Origin: Sphingorhabdus sp. EL138 | GTDB lineage: Bacteria; Pseudomonadota; Alphaproteobacteria; Sphingomonadales; Sphingomonadaceae | DNA length: 64,000 nucleotides | Direction: 5' to 3' | Assembly (NCBI RefSeq): GCF_945862485.1 | Contig: NZ_CAMAYF010000005.1 | Location: 1-64,000, forward strand | Part shown: positions 53,641 through 61,901 of the stretch, in pieces | How positions within the stretch are numbered: the stretch's first letter is position 1 | Layout: the number at the start of each line of letters is the position of its first letter | Translations under genes and position numbers: made by a program | The notes under the pieces: generated by a model | Database searches by the model: none | Told to the model about the DNA's origin: nothing | The model's input: only the letters and a program-made list of their open reading frames with translations

Positions 53641-54255
53641 TTAAGAGGCCACAGCTTCCAACACTGCGGCGCGCAGGTCTTCAATCCCGCCGCGTTTTTC
53701 GGCGGAGGTCACTGACAGGTCCGGATACGCCGCAACATGCTTGCGCAGCTTTGCCATAGTGTCGGTTTCCACTGCAGCCAAGTCGCTGGCCTTGATCTTG
53801 TCGGTCTTGGTCAACACGATGCGGTAACTGATGGCGGCACTATCGAGCATCGACATGATATCATGATCGACCTCTTTAATCCCGTGACGGCTGTCGATCA
53901 GAACGAACACGCGTTTCAAAACCACGCGGCCCCGCAGATAATCGTTAATCAGATAGCGCCATTGCTGCACGGTCTTGATCGGTGCTTTGGCATAACCATA
54001 GCCCGGCATGTCGACGATGCGAAATGCCGCAGGGTCGCCCACATCAAAGAAATTCAATTCCTGTGTGCGACCCGGCGTATTCGACGCGCGCGCCAGATTG
54101 TTGCGGTTGACGAGTGCATTGATCAGGCTCGATTTGCCGACATTCGACCGGCCCGCAAACGCGATTTCCGGCACCGTTGGTTCGGGCAGAAATTCAAGCT
54201 TTGGTGCCGACTTCAGGAAGCTTATGGGCCCTGAAAAGATTTTAACATGATCCAT
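53641..54255 (-). CDS. engB: Ribosome biogenesis GTP-binding protein EngB (YsxC)
   Basis: A 204-residue GTPase needed for 50S subunit assembly. G1 is [10 protein letters not shown]3 is DMPGYGYA, G4 is TKTD and G5 is the SAEKRGG-type TSAEKRG. It ends the rpmH-rnpA-yidD-yidC-engB block and is separated from yidC by a palindromic repeat. Confidence 0.96.
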   Translation of the reverse strand: MDHVKIFSGPISFLKSAPKLEFLPEPTVPEIAFAGRSNVGKSSLINALVNRNNLARASNTPGRTQELNFFDVGDPAAFRIVDMPGYGYAKAPIKTVQQWRYLINDYLRGRVVLKRVFVLIDSRHGIKEVDHDIMSMLDSAAISYRIVLTKTDKIKASDLAAVETDTMAKLRKHVAAYPDLSVTSAEKRGGIEDLRAAVLEAVAS

Positions 54256-54276
54256 TATTGGTCACTAATTCCAAAA

Positions 54277-54329
54277 TCGTCATCCCGAAACAAGTTCGGG
54301 TTGACGATAGGTTTAATTCGGGATGACGA
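54277..54329. repeat. REP-like palindromic intergenic element
   Basis: TCGTCATCCCGAA (54277-54289) and TTCGGGATGACGA (54317-54329) are perfect 13-nt inverted repeats. Between them, TTCGGGTTGACGA (54295-54307) repeats the right arm with one change and can pair with the left arm instead, giving a short CCCGAA-ACAAG-TTCGGG hairpin. The two alternative pairings suggest a REP-type element or a transcription attenuator between yidC and engB. Confidence 0.7.
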
Positions 54330-54341
54330 ACAGATTATGTG

Positions 54342-56111
54342 TCACGCCTTGGCATTCGCTTTTGCTTGCGCCTTTTCTTGGGCTTCACGGGCCATTTGCT
54401 CGCGCAAAATGGGGTGTCGCGAATATAGCCACTTTTGCTGGGCAATCGACACGAGGTTGGACATCACCCAATAGAGCTGAAGACCCGCGGCAAAGGGTGC
54501 CATGATGAACATCAGGAACCAAGGCATAACCGCAAAGACCTGCTTTTGCACTTCGTCCATGGGTTGCGGGTTAAGCCGCTGCATCAGCCACATCGTTACG
54601 CCCAACAAGATTGGCAAGATACCAATCGCGATGAAGGATGGCGGATCGAACGGCAGCAAGCCAAACAGGTTGATTGGCGTCAACGGGTCGGGTGCGGACA
54701 AGTCCTTCAACCACAAGACAAAGGGCTGATGGCGCATTTCAATCGATAGCAGCAGAATTTTATAGAGCGCGAAGAAGATGGGAATTTGCAGCAGGATCGG
54801 AAGGCAGCCCGCGAGCGGGTTCACTTTCTCTTCCTTGTACAAAGTCATCATTTCTTGCTGCAGACGGGGCTTGTCGTCTTTCCAGCGTTCTTGCAGCGCC
54901 TTGAGCTTGGGCTGCACCGCGCGCATCTGTGCCATAGACGCAAACTGCTTTTGCGCGACTGGATACATGAACCCGCGTACGATGAGCGTCAGCCCAATGA
55001 TCGCAGCGCCGAAGTTGCCGAAAACGCCAAACAGCCAATGGAGGATCCAGAAGAAAGGAATGGCGATGAACCAGAACCAACCCCAGTCAATGGCATAGTC
55101 CAAATATGGAATGCCCAAATCTTGGGAATACGCGTTGAGGACAGCCATTTCTTTGGCGCCCGCAAACAGGCGTGAGTTGCTGTCATATGCGGCCCCGGCG
55201 GCAACGCTGGTATAACGCGTTGGGATGACCTGCGCCTGATAGACATCGCCGCTCGCGCGGAACTTTGCCGAGACAGGCGTTTTTTGATCGGGGATCAGCG
55301 CGCCGAGCCAATATTTGTCGGTAAAGCCGAGCCAGCCGCCCGTGCTGGTGAACGGAACCTCGCCTTTGTTTTCGACCACATCGACATAGCCCCAATCATA
55401 ATTGGGCTTGTCATCGAACACGCCCATGGGACCGATGTGGATGTGCGTGAATATCGAACCACCGGACGTTGCGTCAGCGGGCTTACCTGTGCGGCTGAGC
55501 AACGCGAAGTTAGCGACTTCGACAGGAGTTGTGCCATTATTGGTGAAACGCTGCTTTGCCGTGATCATGAAATTGTCGTCAATTGACAATGCGATTTCAA
55601 ACTTCTGATTTTGGGTATTGGTCCAGCTTAAGGTCACGGGCGTGGATGGCGTCAGCTTATTCCCGCTGGGTGTCCATACGGTCTTGTCATCTGGCGCTAT
55701 GATGCCTGTGCCGGCCCAGCCAAAGCGGGCGAAATAAGCGTTTTGGGTGCCAGATGGCGCAAAAAGGCGAACCGGAGCCGAATCCTTGGCAAGCTCTGTA
55801 CGGTGGGTGAGCAACACAAGGTCGTCGATTTTCGCGCCCTCAAGATTGATCGAGCCTTTCAGCTTTGGCGTTTCGACCATGATGCGGGCCGAAGATTTCA
55901 GCGCAGTGCTGAGTGGAATGGCCTGAACCGCAGCGGGGGCCGCTTCGACAGACACATCAGACGTCGCCGCGCCTGCGGGGCTGGCGGTGGATGCTGCGGT
56001 GCTGGCGACTGGAGGAGGTGTGGGGAAGAAATAGCTGGCGACATAGGGCCAACCGAAAAGGATGAGGCCCGTCAGCAATACTGCAAATATCAGGTTGCGT
56101 TTATCGTCCAC
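54342..56111 (-). CDS. yidC: Membrane protein insertase YidC
   Basis: A 589-residue insertase (Oxa1 family) for inner-membrane proteins, alone or with SecYEG. It has an N-terminal helix (LIFAVLLTGLILFGWPYVASYFF), a large periplasmic beta domain (about 60-340) and five conserved C-terminal helices (about 350-560), with the YKEEKVNPLAGCLPILLQIPIFFALYK segment. The end is basic (KAQAKANAKA). Translation starts at GTG 56111 with GGGGAA about 9 nt upstream. Confidence 0.97.
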   Translation of the reverse strand: MDDKRNLIFAVLLTGLILFGWPYVASYFFPTPPPVASTAASTASPAGAATSDVSVEAAPAAVQAIPLSTALKSSARIMVETPKLKGSINLEGAKIDDLVLLTHRTELAKDSAPVRLFAPSGTQNAYFARFGWAGTGIIAPDDKTVWTPSGNKLTPSTPVTLSWTNTQNQKFEIALSIDDNFMITAKQRFTNNGTTPVEVANFALLSRTGKPADATSGGSIFTHIHIGPMGVFDDKPNYDWGYVDVVENKGEVPFTSTGGWLGFTDKYWLGALIPDQKTPVSAKFRASGDVYQAQVIPTRYTSVAAGAAYDSNSRLFAGAKEMAVLNAYSQDLGIPYLDYAIDWGWFWFIAIPFFWILHWLFGVFGNFGAAIIGLTLIVRGFMYPVAQKQFASMAQMRAVQPKLKALQERWKDDKPRLQQEMMTLYKEEKVNPLAGCLPILLQIPIFFALYKILLLSIEMRHQPFVLWLKDLSAPDPLTPINLFGLLPFDPPSFIAIGILPILLGVTMWLMQRLNPQPMDEVQKQVFAVMPWFLMFIMAPFAAGLQLYWVMSNLVSIAQQKWLYSRHPILREQMAREAQEKAQAKANAKA

Positions 56112-56145
56112 GTCTAAAATTCCCCGTTAATCCGTAAATGAAGCG

Positions 56146-56358
56146 TCATGGCACGGGATCATATCCGTGCCCACCCCAAGGTTGGCAGCGCAATAGCCGT
56201 TTGATGGCCAGCCAGCCACCCTTAATTGCGCCATATTTTTGTAGCGCCGTAATCGCATATGCCGAACAGCTTGGGCTATATCTGCACGTCGGCGGTAAAA
56301 TGCGTGAAGGGCCGATCTGCCACGCCCTTGCGACAAGGATGAAGAGCTTGGCGATCAT
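56146..56358 (-). CDS. yidD: Membrane protein insertion efficiency factor YidD
   Basis: A 70-residue amphipathic membrane-associated protein. The family core [17 protein letters not shown] with three cysteines, and [17 protein letters not shown] at the end, are intact. It lies between rnpA and yidC as in most bacteria and is thought to aid YidC-dependent insertion. Confidence 0.96.
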   Translation of the reverse strand: MIAKLFILVARAWQIGPSRILPPTCRYSPSCSAYAITALQKYGAIKGGWLAIKRLLRCQPWGGHGYDPVP

Positions 56359-56407
56359 GTCATCGACCCCATCGCAAGTCGAAGGAGCGGATTTGGCTTG
56401 TCGTCCG

Positions 56408-56743
56408 TCAACCGCATAACTTCCCCAACGCCTTCACCATATCTGCGCGCAATGCGCCAAAGTCCCGTTCAATCCCGCTATCGCGGCCAATCAGGATATG
56501 ATCTGCGCCTGCCTTGCCATTTTGTGCGAGCATTTCCTGCGCGAGCGCACGAAAGCGGCGGCGCATGCGGTTGCGAACGACGGCGTTGCCGACTTTTTTG
56601 GTGATGGTAATACCCAGCCGGATATCAGCACTTTCATCCTGCCTGTCTTTCACAAGCAAAACAAAACCGGGAGTTGCATATCGCTTCCCCCGGTTGGCAG
56701 TCAGAAAATCTGACCTTTTTGTGATGACGCTGTAACCGCGCAT
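56408..56743 (-). CDS. rnpA: Ribonuclease P protein component
   Basis: A 111-residue basic protein that works with the RNase P RNA to mature tRNA 5' ends. The N terminus [16 protein letters not shown] and the RNR motif ([13 protein letters not shown]) are characteristic. The open frame continues 90 codons upstream through rpmH, but the ATG at 56743, 23 nt after the rpmH stop, gives the expected protein. The RNase P RNA gene is not in the window. Confidence 0.94.
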   Translation of the reverse strand: MRGYSVITKRSDFLTANRGKRYATPGFVLLVKDRQDESADIRLGITITKKVGNAVVRNRMRRRFRALAQEMLAQNGKAGADHILIGRDSGIERDFGALRADMVKALGKLCG

Positions 56744-56766
56744 ATCGCGGTCCGCATGCTCGCTAA

Positions 56767-56901
56767 TTAAGCCGACAGCTTCTTGCGGCCGCGTGCGCGA
56801 CGTGCGTTCAGGATGTTGCGGCCTGCAGCGGTTGACATACGGAGACGAAAACCGTGGCGACGGGCACGCACGAGATTGCTCGGCTGAAAAGTGCGCTTCA
56901 T
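56767..56901 (-). CDS. rpmH: 50S ribosomal protein L34
   Basis: A 44-residue highly basic protein reading [18 protein letters not shown] at the N terminus and [18 protein letters not shown] at the end, which is canonical L34. It heads the rpmH-rnpA-yidD-yidC-engB block. Confidence 0.97.
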   Translation of the reverse strand: MKRTFQPSNLVRARRHGFRLRMSTAAGRNILNARRARGRKKLSA

Positions 56902-57016
56902 GACTGTAATCCTTAAATTTTTTGCGTCTTGAAATGAAAATGGTCGCCGAATCTGCGCAGCGACCCTTTCTGTTGCAGTGGCCGATACGGTCAGGGAGGT
57001 GAAAAGTCAACACAAG

Positions 57017-57367
57017 TCAGGGCATTTTCATTTCGATGTCATCGCGCCGGAACAGGTGTATGATGTCGCGTTTGATGTCGGGAAATGGCGGGCGGCCTTT
57101 GACCTTGTTACGCCGCAGTGCCCAATTTGCCCAGCGGGCATATTCTGGATGTTGCTTTGAAAGTCGCGAGTACCGTTTCTTTGCCCAAAGCGAATGTTTG
57201 AGAATCACGCCGAGCCCGATGATAAACAGCGCTAGTCCGCCTGGGCCGGGAAGCCAGCTGACCAGTGGCGCCGCAACGATCAGCGCCCAACCCAAAATGA
57301 CCATCGACCAGCGATAGGCAGGCGTATCGCTCCAGTTTTTTCGTTTCGAGCGGTGCATATGCGTCAT
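57017..57367 (-). CDS. Conserved membrane protein with PGPG motif
   Basis: A 116-residue protein with two hydrophobic segments (about 20-38 and 44-58) separated by WLPGPGGLA, a motif of the PGPGW-type small membrane proteins. The C-terminal half is basic (KKRYSRLSKQ, RRNKVKGR). The start may be M1 (57367) or M4. It lies upstream of rpmH on the same strand with a 115-nt gap. No function is known. Confidence 0.72.
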   Translation of the reverse strand: MTHMHRSKRKNWSDTPAYRWSMVILGWALIVAAPLVSWLPGPGGLALFIIGLGVILKHSLWAKKRYSRLSKQHPEYARWANWALRRNKVKGRPPFPDIKRDIIHLFRRDDIEMKMP

Positions 57368-57488
57368 GTGGGATAGCAGAATGGGTGTTGCAAGTTCATG
57401 TCAGCACCAAGCCGTTTCTGCAGAAATAAAAATTTGTAGCATTATCTGTAATCGCCCGCATGTATTCATCGTTTCGCCGCAATAAGGC

Positions 57489-57516
57489 TTTATCACCGCC
57501 TTTGATCGCCTATAAT
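57489..57516 (+). promoter_or_regulatory. Promoter of the thioesterase gene
   Basis: A perfect TATAAT lies at 57511-57516, with a TTTATC -35-like hexamer at 57489-57494 (16-nt spacer, weak). Transcription would start about 6-7 nt after the -10, at about 57523, only a few nt before the ATG at 57526. That predicts a leaderless or nearly leaderless mRNA. Confidence 0.5.
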
Positions 57517-57525
57517 GAAATCCTA

Positions 57526-57924
57526 ATGACAACCGCTCTCCTCCATCTTCACCGCATAGGCGTGCTGCCTGCTGACATCGACTTCATGGGGCATGTGAAC
57601 AATGCGCGCTATTTGAACTGGGTGCAGGATGCGGTTTTGGCGCATTGGAACAAGCTTGCCCCGCCAGAGGCGGCTGCAAAATATCTGTGGGTCGCGCTCA
57701 AGCATGAGATTACCTACCGCAAACCAGCGTTTTTGGACGATGAGGTGATTGCATCGGTGGTGCTTGAAAAGGTGCAAGGCGCGCGGTCTTTCTACGACAC
57801 GGTGATCAAGCGTGGCGAAGACGTTCTTGCTGAGGTCAAGTCGAGCTGGTGCTGCGTTGATGCAACAACGTTGCGACCTGCGCGCATCGCGGCCGATGTG
57901 CAGGCGTATTTTTTCCCGAAATAA
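57526..57924 (+). CDS. Acyl-CoA thioesterase (hotdog fold, YbgC/FadM-like)
   Basis: A 132-residue hotdog thioesterase. ADIDFMGHVNNARYLNWVQDAVLAHW carries the D-x3-H-V-N active-site motif (aspartate near 17). Later strands are ALKHEITYRKPAFLDDEV and AEVKSSWCCVDATTLRPARI. It would hydrolyse an acyl-CoA whose chain length cannot be read from sequence. The ATG at 57526 is chosen because the homologous region begins there; the open frame extends to 57460, but a perfect -10 box lies between. It has no ribosome-binding site. Confidence 0.9.
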   Translation: MTTALLHLHRIGVLPADIDFMGHVNNARYLNWVQDAVLAHWNKLAPPEAAAKYLWVALKHEITYRKPAFLDDEVIASVVLEKVQGARSFYDTVIKRGEDVLAEVKSSWCCVDATTLRPARIAADVQAYFFPK

Positions 57925-57945
57925 TCTTGCCCGAAACGGCGAGGA

Positions 57946-58716
57946 TTAGAAAATAGGGTCGTCCGAACCATCGCCAATCGGCGTCACGGCGTTGTGTATC
58001 CCACATTCCACCTTGTCCCAGCCCTTCCAGCGGCCCGAACGCGGGTCTTCGCCGGGCGCAACTTTGGTGGTGCAAGGGGAGCAGCCAATCGAGGGATAGC
58101 CAAGTTCCACTAAAGGATGTGCAGGCAAGGCATGTTCGGCCATATAGGCATCGATTTTGGCTTGGTCCCAATCGGCGAGCGGGTTGACCTTCAAACGGCC
58201 ATTTTCGATTTCAAACCGGGGCAGTGCACGGCGTGTGGACGATTGGAACGCTTTGCGCCCCGTAAACTGTGCGTCAAAGCCGGCCAACGCAGCATTTAAC
58301 GGCAGCACTTTTCGAATTTCGCAACACCCATCGGGGTCATATGACCAACGCAGGCCCGTTTCATCCTTTTGCTGGAGCAAAACGGGGTCAGGGGTCAGGA
58401 TGCGCAGATCCAACAAACCGAGCTTCGACCGAAGTTCCTCCCGATAGGTGATCGTCTCTGGGAAATGCTTACCAGTATCCAAAAACAGCACCGGCGTGGC
58501 GGGGTCAATGTTTGCAATGAGGTGCAACAAAACCGCGCTCTCGGCGCCGAAGCTCGAGACCACAGCCGCATCGCCCAACATATTCTCGCACAACAAGATG
58601 GTCAGCATCTCAAATGTATCGCGGCCCCGAAACATGTTATTCAGGCGCACGGCGTCGCCGTCGGTGTAACGCGGGGCGGTGTTGATACGATCAGCGATGC
58701 GGACCTTGTCACCCAT
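57946..58716 (-). CDS. cysH: Assimilatory adenylyl-sulfate (APS) reductase
   Basis: A 256-residue sulfonucleotide reductase that forms sulfite from activated sulfate. The cysteine pairs C131-C132 (GCCEIRK) and C212-x2-C215 (CSPC) bind a [4Fe-4S] cluster and mark the APS-using type rather than the E. coli PAPS type. The catalytic cysteine is C238 in ECGIH. It is the last gene of a coupled sulfate-assimilation operon, overlapping the DUF934 gene by 8 nt. Confidence 0.95.
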   Translation of the reverse strand: MGDKVRIADRINTAPRYTDGDAVRLNNMFRGRDTFEMLTILLCENMLGDAAVVSSFGAESAVLLHLIANIDPATPVLFLDTGKHFPETITYREELRSKLGLLDLRILTPDPVLLQQKDETGLRWSYDPDGCCEIRKVLPLNAALAGFDAQFTGRKAFQSSTRRALPRFEIENGRLKVNPLADWDQAKIDAYMAEHALPAHPLVELGYPSIGCSPCTTKVAPGEDPRSGRWKGWDKVECGIHNAVTPIGDGSDDPIF

Positions 58717-59131
58717 GCCTTAGCTTCCAAATAGGCACAACGCTATCGGCGGCCCCTTGATAGGCATGGTCATAATTGGCCAGCGCACGGGCCACCGCGT
58801 CGGGGTTTAACGAGGCTTCGGGTGCGAAGCTGTCAAAGCCGCAGCGGCGCATATATGCAATCTGGTCAACCAACACGTCACCTTGCGCGCGCAATTCGCC
58901 TTGATACCCAGCCTCCCGCAATATGCGGGCGGCGCTATAGCCCCTGCCCTCGCGAAATTTGGGGAAGGCTACTTCGATCAGCGTCAGCCGGTCGAGGAAA
59001 GGGATTAAGGCCCGTGCATCATCATCCGGTTCCAACCGGACAGCGGTGGCATTGGATTGGTCCAGAAACGCATCCAGCGTGACCGACGGCTGTTCCGTCA
59101 CTTCATCGGTGCGGTAACGAAACTCAACCAT
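58709..59131 (-). CDS. DUF934 protein of the sulfite reductase operon
   Basis: A 140-residue protein matching DUF934, a small family found next to sulfite reductase genes. FPKFREGRGYSAARILREAGYQGELRAQGDVLVDQIAYMRRCGFDSF is the conserved core. It probably supports sulfite reductase, but its biochemical role is not established. The ATG at 59131 overlaps the cysI end by 8 nt; the open frame continues to 59314 inside cysI. Confidence 0.92.
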   Translation of the reverse strand: MVEFRYRTDEVTEQPSVTLDAFLDQSNATAVRLEPDDDARALIPFLDRLTLIEVAFPKFREGRGYSAARILREAGYQGELRAQGDVLVDQIAYMRRCGFDSFAPEASLNPDAVARALANYDHAYQGAADSVVPIWKLRHG

Positions 59132-60752
59132 AAATCGCCTCCTTAAAGGGTTCGAGGCCGACACGGCGATAGGTGTCGACGAAACGTTCATCGCCCTTCC
59201 GCAGTGCCTTGTAGACGTCCGTCGCCTTTTCCACCGCATCGACAACACCGTCTTCATCAAAGCCGGGGCCAATGATTTTCCCGATGCTAACGTCTTCGGC
59301 GCCAGAGCCACCAAAGGTCAGTTGGTAATTTTCCACGCCTTTTTTATCGACGCCCAATATGCCGATATGTCCGGCATGATGATGGCCGCAAGCGTTGATG
59401 CAGCCTGATATTTTAAGCTTCAACTCACCCAGATCGAGTTGCCGGTCCATGTCGGCAAAACGTGTCGCAATTTTCTGTGCGACGGGGATTGAACGGGCAT
59501 TGGCAAGGCTGCAATAATCGAGGCCGGGGCAGGCGATGATATCGCTGATCAGGTCAAGATTAGCGTCGGCCAACTCAGCATCGCGCAAGGCCTGCCACAC
59601 GGCATAAAGGTCGCGCTTTGCGACATAAGGCAGGACGATATTCTGCGCATGGGTGACGCGCAATTCGTCAAAGCTATATTTTTCCGCGAGGTCAGCCATC
59701 ACGTCAATTTGCGTTGATGTCGCATCGCCAGGGATGCCGCCAATAGGCTTCAAGCTAATGTTGACGATGGCGTAGCCCGCTTGCTTGTGCGGCTTCACAT
59801 TTTGGTCAAGCCACAGGGCAAAATCGGGATCATGGCGGTCCGGTTCCACATTTGCGGCATCATATGCTGGCGGCGCAAAAAAGGCGCTGATGCGTTCCAA
59901 TTCAGCCAAAGGCGGGTCGATGCCCAAGGTTTTCACATGTGCAAATTCTTCGGCGACCTGACGGCGATAGGCGTCCGCGCCGATTTCATGGATCAGGATC
60001 TTGATCCGCGCTTTGTACATGTTGTCACGCCGTCCGTAGCGGTTGTACACACGCAGGCAGGCCTCAAGATAGCTCAACAGATCGTCCGCCTTGACGAATG
60101 GGTTGATCTCGGGCGCGATCATCGGCGTGCGGCCCATGCCACCGCCGACAAAGACCCGCGCGCCCAGTTCGCCATCTCGGCGGACAAGTTCCAGTCCGAT
60201 GTCGTGCAAGCGCATCGCCGCCCGGTCCTCGGGTGACGCAATCACGGCGATTTTGAACTTGCGGGGCAGATAGCTGAATTCCGGATGGAAGGTTGACCAT
60301 TGGCGCAGCAATTCCGCCCAAGGACGCGGGTCGGTGACTTCGTCCGCCGCAGCGCCCGCATATTGGTCGGAGGAAATGTTGCGAATGCAGTTGCCGCTCG
60401 TCTGAATGGCATGCATTTCAACGGTGGCCAGCTCTTCTAATATATCGGCACAATCCTCCAGCTTGATCCAGTTATACTGAATATTCTGGCGCGTGGTGAA
60501 ATGGCCGTAATCGCGGTCATATTTGCGCGCGATATGCGCCAGCATCCGCATTTGCCGTGAATCGAGCGTGCCATAAGGAATGGCCACGCGCAGCATATAG
60601 GCATGCAATTGGAGATAGAGGCCGTTCATCAACCGCAGGGGTTTGAACTGGTCTTCCGTCATTTCACCTGCAATGCGGCGGTTTATTTGGTCACGAAATT
60701 CGGCGACGCGCGCGTCCACCATCGCTTGGTCATAATTGTCATATTTATACAT
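59124..60752 (-). CDS. cysI: Assimilatory sulfite reductase, siroheme subunit
   Basis: A 542-residue siroheme-[4Fe-4S] reductase of the nitrite/sulfite reductase family. Cluster cysteines C408, C414, C451 and C455 follow C-x5-C...C-x3-C (ACPGLDYC, SGCINAC). GHFTTRQNIQYNWI and TSGNCIRNI contribute siroheme contacts. Context with cobA (siroheme precursor), DUF934 and cysH favours sulfite over nitrite. No cysJ flavoprotein is encoded nearby, so electrons probably come from ferredoxin or another reductase. Confidence 0.93.
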   Translation of the reverse strand: MYKYDNYDQAMVDARVAEFRDQINRRIAGEMTEDQFKPLRLMNGLYLQLHAYMLRVAIPYGTLDSRQMRMLAHIARKYDRDYGHFTTRQNIQYNWIKLEDCADILEELATVEMHAIQTSGNCIRNISSDQYAGAAADEVTDPRPWAELLRQWSTFHPEFSYLPRKFKIAVIASPEDRAAMRLHDIGLELVRRDGELGARVFVGGGMGRTPMIAPEINPFVKADDLLSYLEACLRVYNRYGRRDNMYKARIKILIHEIGADAYRRQVAEEFAHVKTLGIDPPLAELERISAFFAPPAYDAANVEPDRHDPDFALWLDQNVKPHKQAGYAIVNISLKPIGGIPGDATSTQIDVMADLAEKYSFDELRVTHAQNIVLPYVAKRDLYAVWQALRDAELADANLDLISDIIACPGLDYCSLANARSIPVAQKIATRFADMDRQLDLGELKLKISGCINACGHHHAGHIGILGVDKKGVENYQLTFGGSGAEDVSIGKIIGPGFDEDGVVDAVEKATDVYKALRKGDERFVDTYRRVGLEPFKEAIYG

Positions 60753-60753
60753 G

Positions 60754-61050
60754 TCAGATTATCCAATCACCAGCCGCAGGATCGGCAGGCTTAAGTGTAA
60801 GGTCCGTGCGGACGGTTGGTCCCAGCGCGCGAATGCGGTCCTTGATATGCGCGGGCCGCGGGCCGTTTTCGGTTGGCAGCGCATCAATGATGTAAGGCGC
60901 GTTGACGCGGCGTGCGCCTTCTTCGGCGTGGAGTATCGCCTCGCCATGTTCGCCAACATCGGCGGCATCTTCGACATGGATGGACCAGCCATTGCCCGTC
61001 CACCATGTGACAGCGCCAGACACCAAATCATTTCCCGTCAGTAATTTCAC
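60754..61050 (-). CDS. DUF2849 protein
   Basis: A 98-residue protein matching DUF2849, typically encoded between cobA/cysG and cysI in alphaproteobacteria. It starts MKLLTGNDLVSGAVTWWTGNGWS and has VNAPYIIDAL. The short gap to cysI (1 nt) and 4-nt overlap with cobA imply co-translation. Function is unknown; a role in sulfite reduction is inferred from position. Confidence 0.9.
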   Translation of the reverse strand: MKLLTGNDLVSGAVTWWTGNGWSIHVEDAADVGEHGEAILHAEEGARRVNAPYIIDALPTENGPRPAHIKDRIRALGPTVRTDLTLKPADPAAGDWII

Positions 61051-61814
61051 GCAATTTTCTCCGCCTGCTTGGCAAAATGGAACAACCGATCTTCGGCGTC
61101 AGATTTCAGGACGACATCGCCGACAATGATGATGGCGGGCGACATCACGCTTTCGCGCGCGATCATGTCGCCAAGGTCGGTTAATATGGTACGCATCGCG
61201 CGGGCGTCGGGCCGTGTCGCGCGCTCCAGCACAGCGACTGGCGTGTCGGGTGACAGCCCATCGCTGATGAGTTTCTCAGTGATATCCGCCGCCGTCGCGA
61301 TACCCATGTAAATGACTAAAGTGCGGCCTTTACCCGCAAGGCCCGCCCAATTTTGGTCGGTCAGGCCCTTGCATTGGCCAGCGACGAAAGTCACGGCGCT
61401 GGCGGCATCACGGTGGGTCAGCGGTAACATCGTCGCGGCTGCCCCGCCCATCGCCGCAGAAATGCCGGGAACAACCTCGACATCAATGCCAGCATCGCGG
61501 CAGGCTTCGGCCTCTTCACCACCGCGCCCGAAAATAAACGGGTCGCCGCCTTTTAACCGCACGACCCTATGACCGGCCTGCGCCTCACGGATGAGAATGT
61601 CGTTGATCCCGTCTTGCGGCACCGAATGGCGTGAACGGCTTTTGGCGACGGAAATCAGCCGTGCGTCGGGATTGATGAGCGCCATTATCGCGTCATCCAC
61701 GAGGCCGTCATGCACCACAACGTCCGCGGTCGAAATCAACCGTACCGCCTTCACGGTCAGCAGTTCGGGGTCACCGGGGCCAGCGCCCACCAAATATACG
61801 CGTGCTTGTTCCAT
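61047..61814 (-). CDS. cobA: Uroporphyrinogen-III C-methyltransferase
   Basis: A 255-residue SAM-dependent enzyme producing precorrin-2 for siroheme (and possibly cobalamin). VYLVGAGPGDPELLTVKA is the SUMT N-terminal signature, and VVRLKGGDPFIFGRGGEE the second. It lacks the dehydrogenase/ferrochelatase part of CysG, so siroheme completion must be encoded elsewhere. It heads the sulfate-assimilation operon and would supply siroheme for cysI. Confidence 0.94.
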   Translation of the reverse strand: MEQARVYLVGAGPGDPELLTVKAVRLISTADVVVHDGLVDDAIMALINPDARLISVAKSRSRHSVPQDGINDILIREAQAGHRVVRLKGGDPFIFGRGGEEAEACRDAGIDVEVVPGISAAMGGAAATMLPLTHRDAASAVTFVAGQCKGLTDQNWAGLAGKGRTLVIYMGIATAADITEKLISDGLSPDTPVAVLERATRPDARAMRTILTDLGDMIARESVMSPAIIIVGDVVLKSDAEDRLFHFAKQAEKIA

Positions 61815-61901
61815 ATTGCTGTAATGGGCAATTGCGCCGCCAGCATCAAATCAGGATAAGTTGGCCAAGGCTTAGAAGAACTTTAGCGCATCATTTTTCC
61901 G

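Noticed and set aside
56744-57013. 90-codon extension of rnpA
   Set aside because: It runs through rpmH in another frame; L34 is intact and RnpA has its normal length from 56743.
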